A stretch of DNA of 64,000 bases from JAIQFL01 sp035501495 (GTDB lineage Bacteria > Acidobacteriota > Terriglobia > Bryobacterales > Bryobacteraceae). Position numbers and translations under genes: made by a program. Each line of letters begins with the position of its first letter. Position 1 is the stretch's first letter. The notes under the pieces were generated by a model. The model searched no databases. It worked only from the letters and a program-made list of their open reading frames with translations, and was not told where the DNA came from. Location: assembly GCA_035501495.1 (NCBI GenBank), contig DATJWB010000033.1, positions 1 to 64,000 of the forward strand, read 5' to 3'. This document shows positions 44,303 through 53,391 of this stretch, in pieces.

Positions 44303-45352
44303 ATGCGGCACGGATCTGACTCGGCTACACGAAGCGTGATAAGGATTGTCGCGTTGTTGTTCTGCTCAATGGCGGCGGCTGCCGCAGCGCCTGACTCGCC
44401 CTTGAGCTCCACCAATATCTTCGCGCCTGCGACTACGCCGGCAAAGACCATCTTCGGCCTGTCGATGTTCGTGCTGGCCGTCACCGGCCTGATATTCGTA
44501 GTCGTCGCTGGTTTGCTGGTCTACTCGCTGGTGAAGTTTCGAGGCCGCGCCGGCGATGCCGGCCGCGAACCGGCCCAGGTATACGGAAGCACTCAAATCG
44601 AACTGGCCTGGACCGTCATTCCGGTTTTGATCGTTGCCGTCCTGTTCCTGGCGACTGCCCGGGTCATCCACGCGATCCAGGATGCGCCCAAACCCGCGGC
44701 TGCGCTCGACGTCACCGTCATCGGGCACCAATACTGGTGGGAATTCCGGTATCCCAAGCTCGGCATCGTCACCGCAAACGAGCTCCACATTCCGGCGAGC
44801 GACCCGGCGCATCCCACGCCCACCTTCCTGAAACTCCTCTCGGCGGACACGAACCACAGCTTCTGGGTTCCGGAGCTTGGCGGCAAAACCGACCTGATTC
44901 CGAATCGTGTGAACCAGATGTGGCTCGACCCGACGCGTCCGGGAATCTACCTCGGCCAGTGCGCGCAGTATTGCGGAACGCAGCACGCCAAGATGCTGTT
45001 GCGCGTCTACGTGGAACCGCCGGCGGATTTTGCCGCCTGGGTCAGCGCCCAGCAGCAAGCCGCCATCCAGGACCAAAAGGTGATTGCCGGCAAGCATGTT
45101 TTCGAAACCACCTCGTGCATCAACTGCCACGCCGTGAGCGGCACTGCCGCGGACGGACGCTTCGGCCCGGACCTGGGCCATTTCATGAGCCGCGGCACGA
45201 TCGCTTCGGGAGCCGCGGAGAATACTCCCGCGAATCTGCGCCTCTGGATCCAGAATCCAGACGCCATTAAGCCCGGCTCCCTGATGCCCGCCATGAAGCT
45301 CAGTGACGAGGATCTCGACGCCGTCACCGCGTATCTGGAGACACTCCGTTAG
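44303..45352 (+). CDS. coxB: Cytochrome c oxidase subunit II with C-terminal cytochrome c
   Basis: 349 residues. Signal, two transmembrane helices (about 50-75 and 102-120), then the CuA domain with aromatic patch QYWWEFRYP and ligands His185, Cys220, Cys224, His228 and Met231. A fused cytochrome c domain has CINCH at 272-276 and a late Met in LMPAMKLSD. This is the caa3 layout: electrons enter via the fused heme c. First of the cox genes; coxA starts 22 bp after it. Confidence 0.95.
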   Translation: MRHGSDSATRSVIRIVALLFCSMAAAAAAPDSPLSSTNIFAPATTPAKTIFGLSMFVLAVTGLIFVVVAGLLVYSLVKFRGRAGDAGREPAQVYGSTQIELAWTVIPVLIVAVLFLATARVIHAIQDAPKPAAALDVTVIGHQYWWEFRYPKLGIVTANELHIPASDPAHPTPTFLKLLSADTNHSFWVPELGGKTDLIPNRVNQMWLDPTRPGIYLGQCAQYCGTQHAKMLLRVYVEPPADFAAWVSAQQQAAIQDQKVIAGKHVFETTSCINCHAVSGTAADGRFGPDLGHFMSRGTIASGAAENTPANLRLWIQNPDAIKPGSLMPAMKLSDEDLDAVTAYLETLR

Positions 45353-45374
45353 CCGGAAATTTGGAAGCCACCGA

Positions 45375-47048
45375 ATGTCAACGAATGCTATCGCCATCGA
45401 AAATCTCCGGAGCGCCGGGCGGCCGTGGACGGAAACCCTTCACGAGTGGGTAACCACCGTCGATCACAAAAGACTCGGCATTCTCTACATCGCTTACGCC
45501 CTGTTCTTTCTGGTCGTCGCCGGCGTCGAAGCCATGATCATTCGCATCCAGTTGATGCACGCGCACAACGATTTTGTTTCGCCGCAGGTCTTCAACCGGA
45601 TGTTCACCATGCACGGAACCACCATGATCTTCTTCGTGGCTATGCCGGTCCTGTTCGGGTTCGCGAATTATCTGGTTCCCCTGATGATCGGCGCGCGCGA
45701 CATGGCGTTTCCCCGGCTCAACGCTTTCAGTTTCTGGTTGACCGCGCTTGGCGGGCTGCTGCTTTACTTCAGTTTTGTCGGCGGTAACGGCTTATACGGC
45801 GCCGGAAACGCACCCGACGTCGGCTGGTGGGCATACGCGCCTTTGGGAGCAAAGGCTTTCTCGCCGGGCCACAGCTCGGACTTCTGGACCGTCGCCCTGC
45901 TGGTCTCGGGATTCGGCAGCGTCGGCACCGCCATCAATATCATCGCCACAGTCCTGTGCGCGCGATGCCCCGGAATGCACCTGGGCCGTATGCCTCTGCT
46001 GGTCTGGCTGAACCTGGTAATGTCCGGGATGGTTCTGATCGTGGTAACCCCGCTAACCGCCGCCCAGCTCATGTTGCTGGTCGATCGCTACCTCGGCGGC
46101 CACTTCTTCGACACGCAAGCCGGCGGATCGGCAACCCTCTGGATGCATTTCTTCTGGATCTTTGGGCATCCCGAGGTCTATGTCCTGATTCTGCCGTCCT
46201 TCGCGTTCGTCTCGGAAATCGTTCCGGTGTTTTCGCGGAAGCCGATTTTCGGATATCCAGTGATGGTTGGCGCGACGGTGTTTATCGGCTTCGTGAGTAT
46301 GAGCGTCTGGGCGCACCACATGTTCACTATCGGCATGAACTCGTACGCGAACAGCTTTTTCACCATCACCTCAATGTGCGTCGGCATCCCGACGGGAATC
46401 AAAATCTTCAACTGGCTCGGCACGATGTGGGGCGGACGGATCCAGTTCAAGACAGCCATGCTGTTTTGTATCGGCTTTCTGTTTCAGTTTTTGATCGCCG
46501 GCCTTACCGGAATCATGCTCGCCTCGTCGCCGTTTGACTGGCAGCTCAGTCTCTCCTACTTCGTTGTCGCCCACTTTCATTACGTGATCGTTGGCGGAAT
46601 TCTATTCGCGCTGTTCGCCGCATTTTATTATTGGTACCCGAAATTCACCGGCCGGATGCTGAGCGAGCGCCTCGGCAAACTCCACTTCTGGCTCTTCACC
46701 ATCGGCTTTCACGTGACGTTCGACGTGATGCACATTCCCGGCATTCTGGGCATGCCACGCCGGATTTACACCTACGAGCCCCGTCCCGGCTGGGAGATAT
46801 TGAACCTCATCGTCACACTCGGGGCGGTAATCCAAGCTGTCGCTATTCTGATATTCGTCTGGAACCTTCTCTCTTCTTACTGGAAGGGAGCCGTGGCGGG
46901 CAACGATCCTTGGGATGCCTGGACCCTGGAATGGTCGGTTAGTTCTCCTCCGCCTGCTTACAACTTTGCCACAGTTCCAGTCGTCGCCAGCCGCCGCCCC
47001 CTGTGGGATCAGAAGCACCCGGAAGATCCGGACAGCCGATACGAATAA
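45375..47048 (+). CDS. coxA: Cytochrome c oxidase subunit I
   Basis: 557 residues from the ATG of MSTNAIAIEN; twelve helices. Heme-copper signatures: TMHGTTMIFF (heme a ligand), FGHPEVYVLILP (CuB His and cross-linked Tyr; the Glu marks the A1 type), SVWAHHMFTIGM (two CuB His) and VVAHFHYVIVGG (heme ligands). Reduces oxygen and pumps protons with subunits II and III. Confidence 0.96.
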   Translation: MSTNAIAIENLRSAGRPWTETLHEWVTTVDHKRLGILYIAYALFFLVVAGVEAMIIRIQLMHAHNDFVSPQVFNRMFTMHGTTMIFFVAMPVLFGFANYLVPLMIGARDMAFPRLNAFSFWLTALGGLLLYFSFVGGNGLYGAGNAPDVGWWAYAPLGAKAFSPGHSSDFWTVALLVSGFGSVGTAINIIATVLCARCPGMHLGRMPLLVWLNLVMSGMVLIVVTPLTAAQLMLLVDRYLGGHFFDTQAGGSATLWMHFFWIFGHPEVYVLILPSFAFVSEIVPVFSRKPIFGYPVMVGATVFIGFVSMSVWAHHMFTIGMNSYANSFFTITSMCVGIPTGIKIFNWLGTMWGGRIQFKTAMLFCIGFLFQFLIAGLTGIMLASSPFDWQLSLSYFVVAHFHYVIVGGILFALFAAFYYWYPKFTGRMLSERLGKLHFWLFTIGFHVTFDVMHIPGILGMPRRIYTYEPRPGWEILNLIVTLGAVIQAVAILIFVWNLLSSYWKGAVAGNDPWDAWTLEWSVSSPPPAYNFATVPVVASRRPLWDQKHPEDPDSRYE

Positions 47049-47060
47049 AGGAAAGTACAG

Positions 47061-47657
47061 ATGAGCGCACTTACCATCCCAATCACTCAACCCCCACGAC
47101 CCTGGGTTCTCCCCGATCGCGGCAAGGTCGCGATGGCCAGCCTCATCATCGCCGAGTCGGCCATTTTCACGATCTTCGTGGTGGCGTATCTCTTCTATGT
47201 GGGAAAGAGCCTCGCGGGACCTACGCCAAGCCAGGTGCTTGAGACGCCGGTCTTCTACACCATTTGCCTGTTGTCCAGCAGTCTCACCGTTCACCTGGCG
47301 GGAACCTTTCTGAAGCGCGGCAGGCAGGGCGCTTTCTTGAGCCTGTGGCTTCTGACATTCGTGCTCGGCAGCCTGTTTCTGTTCGGCACTGCTCAGGAAT
47401 GGCATCGGCTGATCTATGAAAAAGGCCTGACGATCTCCACGAACCTCTTCGGGACAACCTATTATTCGCTGGTCGGCTTGCACGCCTTTCACGTCACGGC
47501 TGGTTTGGTCATGCTTCTGGTCGTGCTCGTCTTTGGTTTGGCCGGCCGCGTACAGCGGGATCAGTCGGGCCGTGTCGAAGTACTTTCCATGTACTGGCAC
47601 TTCGTCGATGCGGTCTGGGTCGTGGTTTTCACGGTGGTTTACGTTCTGGGACGTTGA
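47061..47657 (+). CDS. coxC: Cytochrome c oxidase subunit III
   Basis: 198 residues, five helices; AGGAA ribosome site 7 nt upstream. Signatures: FGTTYYSLVGLHAFHVTAGL and YWHFVDAVWVVVFTVVYV at the C-terminus. It is the short form without the two N-terminal helices, as in caa3 oxidases. Tightly spaced after coxA. Confidence 0.94.
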   Translation: MSALTIPITQPPRPWVLPDRGKVAMASLIIAESAIFTIFVVAYLFYVGKSLAGPTPSQVLETPVFYTICLLSSSLTVHLAGTFLKRGRQGAFLSLWLLTFVLGSLFLFGTAQEWHRLIYEKGLTISTNLFGTTYYSLVGLHAFHVTAGLVMLLVVLVFGLAGRVQRDQSGRVEVLSMYWHFVDAVWVVVFTVVYVLGR

Positions 47658-47666
47658 GGAGAAGCT

Positions 47667-48539
47667 ATGGCGACACTGCAGTCAATTGTTGAAGCCGGGC
47701 CAACTTCGCGGGCTCCTCGAGAAATCGAACTGCCCGCACCGACCGCGTGGCCCCTGGTCTTGGCTTTTGGATTCACGCTGATCTTCGCCGGGCTGCTGAC
47801 CAGCGTGTCGGTCAGCCTGCTCGGAGCGGTCCTCGCGGTTGCAGGCTGCGCCGGCTGGTTCCGCGAAGTCCTCCCCCGTGAACATGAGGTCGTGGAGCCC
47901 GTCGTTCCCGAGGATGTGGTTTTGGTCACGACGCGCCGCGTGGTTGACCGCCTTCCCGTGGCGCCCGATCAGGTCCGCGCCTGGCTCCCTCTACATACGC
48001 ACCCGATCTCGGCCGGTCTCAAGGGTGGACTGGCCGGCGGCGCAGCTATGGCGGTGTTGGCCTGCGCGTACGGTCTCCTTAAGGCCGGCAGCATCTGGTA
48101 TCCCATCAACCTGCTCGCCGCTTCTGTCTATGCGCAGTCGGTGAAACTCGGTACGACGGAGTTGTACTCGTTTCACGCCGATAGCTTTGCCATCGCCTTG
48201 TTCCTCCACGCGCTCATTTCCACCGCGGTTGGACTGCTCTATGGCGCTATGCTGCCGATGTTCGCCCGGCGCCCGATCATCCTCGGAGGCTTGATCGGCC
48301 CCGTGCTGTGGTCGGGGCTGCTGTATTCGATGCTTTCGCTTCTGAACCCCACGCTCGAGAGCCGCATCGACTGGTTGTGGTTCGTAGCCTCGCAGGTGGC
48401 GTTCGGCATCGTCGCTGGATTGGTCGTCGTGCGGCAGCCCCGAGTGCCGACGCGCGAGAACGTCGCCTTCGCCCTGCGGGCCGGGGTAGAAGCTCCAGGG
48501 ATCATGCCGCCGCATACCGGCGGAGAGGAGAGGCCGTGA
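47667..48539 (+). CDS. Membrane protein of the oxidase cluster, unknown
   Basis: 290 residues. Starts with two close helices (PLVLAFGFTLIFAGLLTSVS...) as in small subunit-IV-like proteins, then a soluble stretch (PREHEVVEPVVPEDVVLV) and five more helices (from about 113). The first part looks like the subunit-IV-like protein that follows coxC in other caa3 clusters; the second part is not recognised. Its stop overlaps the start of the next gene (GTGA). Confidence 0.7.
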   Translation: MATLQSIVEAGPTSRAPREIELPAPTAWPLVLAFGFTLIFAGLLTSVSVSLLGAVLAVAGCAGWFREVLPREHEVVEPVVPEDVVLVTTRRVVDRLPVAPDQVRAWLPLHTHPISAGLKGGLAGGAAMAVLACAYGLLKAGSIWYPINLLAASVYAQSVKLGTTELYSFHADSFAIALFLHALISTAVGLLYGAMLPMFARRPIILGGLIGPVLWSGLLYSMLSLLNPTLESRIDWLWFVASQVAFGIVAGLVVVRQPRVPTRENVAFALRAGVEAPGIMPPHTGGEERP

Positions 48540-49255
48540 ACCGGTTGTTTCCGTTTGTGGCGCTCCCAGCGATCCTGTTTTCCTCGTGCGGAAGGCCTCA
48601 TGGCCAGCCTCAGGTGAACGCGGAGGTGCTTGCGCCGAACGAGGTCCTGGAATTCAGCACTCTGTATTCCGAAAACTGCGCCGCCTGTCACGGCGAAAAC
48701 GGACGTGGCGGTGCGGCGATCGCACTGGCCGACCCCGTGTACCTCGCGGTTGCCGACGATCGGACGGTCCGCGGCGTCATTGCCAAGGGTGTGCGCGGTA
48801 CGGCGATGCCGCCATTCGCCGAAAGCGCCGGCGGGCTGCTCACCGACCAACAGGTCGATGTGATCACCCGGCAGATTCGCGCACGATGGAGCAAGCCGGG
48901 CATTCTCGACGGCGCCAATCCGCCTGGCTACGCCGCGAAATCTCCGGGCGATCCCCACCGCGGCCAGGACGTGTACCAGACCTATTGCGAATCGTGCCAT
49001 GGCCCCGAAGGCCGCGGCGGTCCGAAAGGCAGCGCCATCACCAACGATTCTTTTTTGGCGCTGGTCAGCGACCAGGGACTGCGGACTATCGTTATCGCCG
49101 GCCGCCCGGAGTTAGGTGCGCCCGACTGGCGTGGAAACGTTCCGGGCAAACCGATGTCCGACCAGGAGGTCACCGATGTCGTCGCGTGGCTGGCTTCAAG
49201 GCGCGTCGCATTCCCCGGCCAACCATATTCCGCCGCTAATTATCCTCGGCACTAG
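48536..49255 (+). CDS. Di-heme cytochrome c lipoprotein
   Basis: 239 residues from a GTG at 48536 that overlaps the previous stop; GAGAGGAG is just upstream. Signal with a lipobox-like FSSC (Cys18), so probably lipid-anchored outside the membrane. Two cytochrome c domains with CAACH (48-52) and CESCH (151-155). Position between oxidase and bc genes suggests it carries electrons from the cytochrome b-c/Rieske complex to CuA. Confidence 0.88.
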   Translation: MNRLFPFVALPAILFSSCGRPHGQPQVNAEVLAPNEVLEFSTLYSENCAACHGENGRGGAAIALADPVYLAVADDRTVRGVIAKGVRGTAMPPFAESAGGLLTDQQVDVITRQIRARWSKPGILDGANPPGYAAKSPGDPHRGQDVYQTYCESCHGPEGRGGPKGSAITNDSFLALVSDQGLRTIVIAGRPELGAPDWRGNVPGKPMSDQEVTDVVAWLASRRVAFPGQPYSAANYPRH

Positions 49256-49266
49256 GAGACTGAACG

Positions 49267-49809
49267 ATGCCAAACGATACCACACTCTCCCGGCGCGGGC
49301 TGCTCATGAAGGTGGGGGTGCTCTTCAACGGCCTGGTCGCCGCCGCGCTGGCCGTGCCCATCGGCCGGTTCCTGCTGTCCTCGATTACGCGTGGACGCGC
49401 CAACGGCTACCTGGACTGGGTATCGCTCGGCCCAGTCGGTCAGTTCCCGGAAGGCGAAACCAGGCTCGCTACGTTCCGTAACCCTCTCGTGATGCCCACA
49501 GACGGCAACACCGTGGACACGGCCTGCTGGGTGCGGCGCGTCGAAGGCGACCAGTTCCAGGTCTTCGCCGTCAACTGCGCGCATTTAGGGTGCCCGGTCC
49601 GCTGGTTTCCGCAATCCGGCCTCTTCATGTGCCCGTGTCATGGCGGGGCGTACTACCGAGACGGCTCACGCGCCTCGGGCCCGCCGGAGCGCGGTCTTTT
49701 CGAATATCCATACAAAGTGCAGAACGGCCTGATCACCATTCAGGCCGGCGAAATGCCCACGCCGGGGCCTGGAGCGTCGCTCATGCGAGAGGCACCGCCA
49801 TGCGCCTGA
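49267..49809 (+). CDS. Rieske iron-sulfur protein
   Basis: 180 residues; AGGAG 8 nt upstream. N-terminal anchor with RRGLLMK (twin-arginine-like, as expected for a folded Fe-S protein). Rieske centre: CAHLGC (Cys104, His106) and CPCHGG (Cys122, His125), with Cys109 and Cys124 placed for the disulfide. Takes electrons from quinol in the bc-type complex. Its 3' end overlaps the cytochrome b gene by 10 nt. Confidence 0.95.
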   Translation: MPNDTTLSRRGLLMKVGVLFNGLVAAALAVPIGRFLLSSITRGRANGYLDWVSLGPVGQFPEGETRLATFRNPLVMPTDGNTVDTACWVRRVEGDQFQVFAVNCAHLGCPVRWFPQSGLFMCPCHGGAYYRDGSRASGPPERGLFEYPYKVQNGLITIQAGEMPTPGPGASLMREAPPCA

Positions 49810-51257
49810 TCTCCAGCATTGGTCAATGGTTCGACCAGCGCCTGCAACTCGCCGCGCCCATCCGCGAAGCGGCCGAACATCCGGTTCCGCGCAATACCGC
49901 AAGCTGGTGGTACGTATTCGGCAGCGCCGCGCTCGTCGTGTTCTGTCTTCAGTTGGTCACCGGCATCCTGCTGGCCTTCACTTATGTGCCCTCCGCCGGA
50001 GAGGCGTGGAACAGCCTGCAGGCCCTCAATCACGACATCACGCTCGGATGGTTCATTCGCGCACTGCATGGATGGGGCTCCAACTTCATGATCGCGATTG
50101 TCCTCATCCACATGATGCAGGTCTTTCTGTTTGGCGCCTTCAAGTTTCCTCGTGAGCTTACCTGGATCATCGGCATCTTTCTTCTGCTCATGACGCTCGG
50201 CATGGCCTTCACCGGCCAGGTGCTGCGCTTCGATCAGGATGCCTATTGGGGTCTGGGCATCGGCGCCTCCATCGCCAGCCGCGTTCCGGTCGCCGGTCCT
50301 GCGATCGTGAGGCTGATGCTAGGCGGACCCATTATCGCCGGCGCCACGCTTTCGCGGTTTTTCGCCCTGCACGTCTTTGTGATCCCTGGCTTGCTGATCG
50401 GCTTCGTCTGCCTTCATGTCCTGATGGTGTTGAAGCTCGGAATCAATGAATGGCCAATGCCCGGGCGCATCGTCAAGCGCGCCACCTATCTGAACGACTA
50501 TCACGAGCTGACCAAGAGGGATGGCGCTCCGTTCGTACCGTATGCCGTGTGGAAAGACATGTTCTTCGCGGCCTTCATTCTTCTGGCAGTGGCGGCCTGC
50601 GCGCTCTGGTTCGGACCTTTCGGGCCAACCGGAAGGCCGGATCCCACGATCATCCAGACCGTGCCGAAGCCCGACTACTTCTTCCTGTGGCTGTATGCCC
50701 TGCTCTCGCTGCTGCCTCCGTCGATGGAGACTCCCGCTCTGCTGATCGGTCCCGTCGTCGTCATCGTCGGATTGCTCCTGCTGCCATTTCTTTCGGGCGA
50801 AGGAGAAAAGAGCTGGAAGCGGCGCCCCATCGCGGTCCTGACCGTGATGTTGATTGCCGTCACTCTCGCGACATTTACCCATCTTGCCGGATATGCGCCC
50901 TGGAGTCCGGAGATGAACGCCTGGAGCGGCGCTCCCGTGCCGGCGCAATTCCTGCATGCCACGACCGCCCTCGAAAGACAAGGCGCGCTCACGTTCCAGG
51001 TGAAACAGTGCCGCAACTGCCATTCGCTTGCCGGGAGCGGCGGCCAAAGAGGTCCGGCCCTCGACGCCGTCGCGGTACGGCTCACGCAGGACCAGCTCAT
51101 CCGCCAGGTGATCCAGGGTGGTGGCAACATGCCGGCCTACGGCAAGAATCTGAGCCCGCCGGAGACCACCGCGCTCGTCGCATTTCTCGAAACCCTCCAT
51201 CCCTCGGGACAGGCGCCCGCGCGCGATGCCTCACGCGAATTCGCCCAGGGGCAATAG
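49800..51257 (+). CDS. Cytochrome b fused to a cytochrome c domain
   Basis: 485 residues. Eight or so helices of cytochrome b with heme His pairs in ALHGWGSNF/LIHMMQVF and FALHVFVIPG/CLHVLMVLK. The usual Qo motif PEWY appears as PDYFFLW. A C-terminal cytochrome c follows, with CRNCH at 404-408 and a GNMPAYG Met ligand region. So one chain does the work of cytochrome b and cytochrome c1. The ATG lies inside the Rieske gene. Starts earlier in the same frame lie in the Rieske gene and are not used. Confidence 0.93.
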   Translation: MRLISSIGQWFDQRLQLAAPIREAAEHPVPRNTASWWYVFGSAALVVFCLQLVTGILLAFTYVPSAGEAWNSLQALNHDITLGWFIRALHGWGSNFMIAIVLIHMMQVFLFGAFKFPRELTWIIGIFLLLMTLGMAFTGQVLRFDQDAYWGLGIGASIASRVPVAGPAIVRLMLGGPIIAGATLSRFFALHVFVIPGLLIGFVCLHVLMVLKLGINEWPMPGRIVKRATYLNDYHELTKRDGAPFVPYAVWKDMFFAAFILLAVAACALWFGPFGPTGRPDPTIIQTVPKPDYFFLWLYALLSLLPPSMETPALLIGPVVVIVGLLLLPFLSGEGEKSWKRRPIAVLTVMLIAVTLATFTHLAGYAPWSPEMNAWSGAPVPAQFLHATTALERQGALTFQVKQCRNCHSLAGSGGQRGPALDAVAVRLTQDQLIRQVIQGGGNMPAYGKNLSPPETTALVAFLETLHPSGQAPARDASREFAQGQ

Positions 51258-51266
51258 GAGCGTTCC

Positions 51267-52016
51267 ATGGCTGCAGTCGCCCTCACAGCGGTTGTCCTCC
51301 TGGCGGGAGGAGTGTACCTGCGAGGGTGGCTTCACCGCCGCTCGATTCCGGTCTGGCGGGCCTGGAGCTTCTTTCTCGGCCTGCTCGCCGTGTGGGTAGC
51401 GGTAGTTTCGCCCGTCGCTTCCTTGGACAGCCTTATGTTGACGGCGCACATGATCCAACACCTGCTGCTCATGACGGTCGCCCCGCCCCTCATCTGGCTT
51501 GGCGAGCCGCTCCTCATGGCGCCGCCGGCTCGATGGCGATTCCCCAAGCGTCTCGGCAACCTGCTCGGACACCCTGCGTTTTGCTGGCTTGCTGCGGCTG
51601 CGGCGCTGGTCGTGTGGCATGTGCCGGCGATCTTCCGGCTGGGCATGCAATCGGCAACGTGGCATTTCATCGAACACGCCTCCTTCCTCGCCACCGGCCT
51701 CCTCTTCTGGTGGCCCATCATTCAGCCCTCGCCATCGGTCGCACGATGGCCGCAATGGTCGATGCTTCTGTATCTTTTCCTGGCAACCCTGCCATGCGAC
51801 GTCCTTTCCGGTTTGCTGGTTTTCTCCGATCGAGTCGCGTACCCCATGTATCTCTGCACACCACGAAATGGCGGCCTCTCGCCTCTCGAAGATCAGCAGT
51901 GTGCCGCGGCGTTGATGTGGACTTGCGTGACCGTGGTCTTCCTGGTGGCCGGAACGATTCTTTCGATTCAGATGCTTTCGCCCAAACCCGCATTCCGGGA
52001 GGCCGTTTCCGTATGA
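51267..52016 (+). CDS. ctaG: CtaG/caa3-type oxidase assembly protein
   Basis: 249 residues, about seven helices; AGGAG 6 nt upstream. Family (caa3_CtaG) signatures: LTAHMIQHLLLMTVAPPLIW, WHFIEHASFLATGLLFWWP, and a late DQQCAAALMW. Needed for making active caa3 oxidase in Bacillus. Here it follows the bc genes and precedes ctaB. Confidence 0.9.
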   Translation: MAAVALTAVVLLAGGVYLRGWLHRRSIPVWRAWSFFLGLLAVWVAVVSPVASLDSLMLTAHMIQHLLLMTVAPPLIWLGEPLLMAPPARWRFPKRLGNLLGHPAFCWLAAAAALVVWHVPAIFRLGMQSATWHFIEHASFLATGLLFWWPIIQPSPSVARWPQWSMLLYLFLATLPCDVLSGLLVFSDRVAYPMYLCTPRNGGLSPLEDQQCAAALMWTCVTVVFLVAGTILSIQMLSPKPAFREAVSV

Positions 52017-52129
52017 AAGACACCGTACCGACTCTGACCATGGTGGTTTCGTATTGGGCCTACGTGGCGTTTCTGCCCGCGATGGCCGCCGCCTTCCTGT
52101 TTCACGGGGTCATCCGGCGGAAAGACTAG
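52013..52129 (+). CDS. 38-residue single-helix membrane protein
   Basis: ATG at 52013 overlaps the ctaG stop in an ATGA; ctaB starts 3 bp after its stop. One helix (TMVVSYWAYVAFLPAMAA...) ending in a basic RRKD. Size and place resemble the very small subunits or assembly helpers of heme-copper oxidases. Translational coupling on the 5' side and the tight fit support a real gene. Confidence 0.75.
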   Translation: MKDTVPTLTMVVSYWAYVAFLPAMAAAFLFHGVIRRKD

Positions 52130-52132
52130 ATC

Positions 52133-52984
52133 ATGCGAGACTACCTGGAGTTGACCAAGCCGCGAATCACGCTGCTCATTCTGATCTGTGCCGCGGTCGG
52201 CTACTGGTTCGGTTGCGGCGCCTCGTTTCACTGGAGCATTTTGGCTCACGCTCTCCTCGGGACGGCATTGCTGGCGTCGGGCACCTCGGCACTCAATCAA
52301 TGGTACGAGGTGGACTCGGATGCCAGGATGCGCCGCACGCGCCGCCGTCCATTACCTGCCGGAAGAATCCGACGAAGCCATGGGCTCGCCTTCGGCCTGT
52401 TGCTCTCCGTGGCGGGCTTCGCCGACCTGTGGTATGGCACCAATCTGCTGGCGGCGGCCCTTGGTCTGTTCACGCTTCTCACGTACCTCTTGCTCTACAC
52501 CCCTCTGAAGCGACGCTCGCCGGTGTGCACCACCGTGGGCGCGATCCCGGGCGCCATGCCTCCCCTCATCGGCTACGCGGCCGCGGGCCACGGCATCGAC
52601 GCCGGTGCGCTGGCGCTGTTCGTCATTCTCTTCGTCTGGCAGTTTCCCCACTTCGACGCCATCGCCTGGATGTATCGGGACGACTATGCCCGCGGCGGCA
52701 TTCGCATGCTGCCCGTCATCGATCCCGATGGTGAGTCCACCGCGCGTCGCATTGTGTTCTGCTCGCTCCTTCTCATCCCGATCAGCCTCGTGCCATCATT
52801 CCTTGGAATGACGGGTGCGCTGTACGCGGCTGCCGCGATCGTCGCCGGACTCGGAGTGCTCTACTTCGGCTCGCGCCTGCGAGGCGAGAGGACCTTGTCC
52901 CGCGCCCATGCGCTGCTTCTCGCGACGGTCTTCTATCTGCCTGCATTACTCGGCGTAATGGTGTTCGACCGGCGCGTTCTGTAA
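52133..52984 (+). CDS. ctaB: Protoheme IX farnesyltransferase
   Basis: 283 residues, UbiA-type, about eight to nine helices. Motifs: ELTKPRITLLILICAAVG, the Mg-diphosphate site NQWYEVDSDARMRRTRRRPL, and DDYARGGIRMLPVIDPDG. Makes heme O from heme B for the oxidase. Last gene of the respiratory run; no ctaA is seen. Confidence 0.94.
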   Translation: MRDYLELTKPRITLLILICAAVGYWFGCGASFHWSILAHALLGTALLASGTSALNQWYEVDSDARMRRTRRRPLPAGRIRRSHGLAFGLLLSVAGFADLWYGTNLLAAALGLFTLLTYLLLYTPLKRRSPVCTTVGAIPGAMPPLIGYAAAGHGIDAGALALFVILFVWQFPHFDAIAWMYRDDYARGGIRMLPVIDPDGESTARRIVFCSLLLIPISLVPSFLGMTGALYAAAAIVAGLGVLYFGSRLRGERTLSRAHALLLATVFYLPALLGVMVFDRRVL

Positions 52985-53237
52985 TTCTCCACTTGACTCG
53001 AGACCCCAGTAGGTGCCAAACGGGACTCGATTTCCCGGCAAATCCGGAGCTGCGAACCTTGGCGGTCACCGGCTTTCCGCAAAATTCGATCCCTTCTTTT
53101 CAAACGCTTACCGCCCGGCACGTCCGGCGCGCCCCGATCCGCCTGCTACTTTGTAGGCAATGATGTACGCTTCCGCAACGGGCCGGTATTCCATCGCGTC
53201 GGGCCGGCCCTTGCCTGGAAGCGCTCTTCGCCGCAGG

Positions 53238-53258
53238 CGATGCAACCTGCATCGTTTT
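53238..53258 (+). terminator. Hairpin with T tract after ctaB, copy 1
   Basis: CGATGCA-ACC-TGCATCG followed by TTTT. A related hairpin lies at 53302. Probable terminator for the respiratory operon, though 250 bp beyond ctaB and with a short T run. Confidence 0.5.
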
Positions 53259-53301
53259 CCGCGCACACTCCTCTGCTTTTTCAACAACTTGGCATTTTTG
53301 G

Positions 53302-53324
53302 GCGATGCAACTCGCATCGCTTTT
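53302..53324 (+). terminator. Hairpin with T tract after ctaB, copy 2
   Basis: GCGATGC-AACTC-GCATCGC followed by TTTT. Shares GCGATGCAAC and GCATCG with the hairpin at 53238, so the two are direct repeats of one hairpin type. Confidence 0.5.
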
Positions 53325-53391
53325 ACGGAAATCGGCAATCCATCTGCCTCCCTCACGACTTGGTATAAATAGAATTTATAGTTGGACATAC

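Larger units (their letters stand above)
52985..53391. other. Intergenic stretch between ctaB and the ilv leader
   Basis: No gene could be supported. It holds the two hairpins listed separately and AT-rich sequence (TATAAATAGAATTTATAG near 53363) just before the ilv promoter. A 175-codon minus-strand open frame across 53108-53635 runs antisense through the attenuator and is not credible. Confidence 0.6.
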
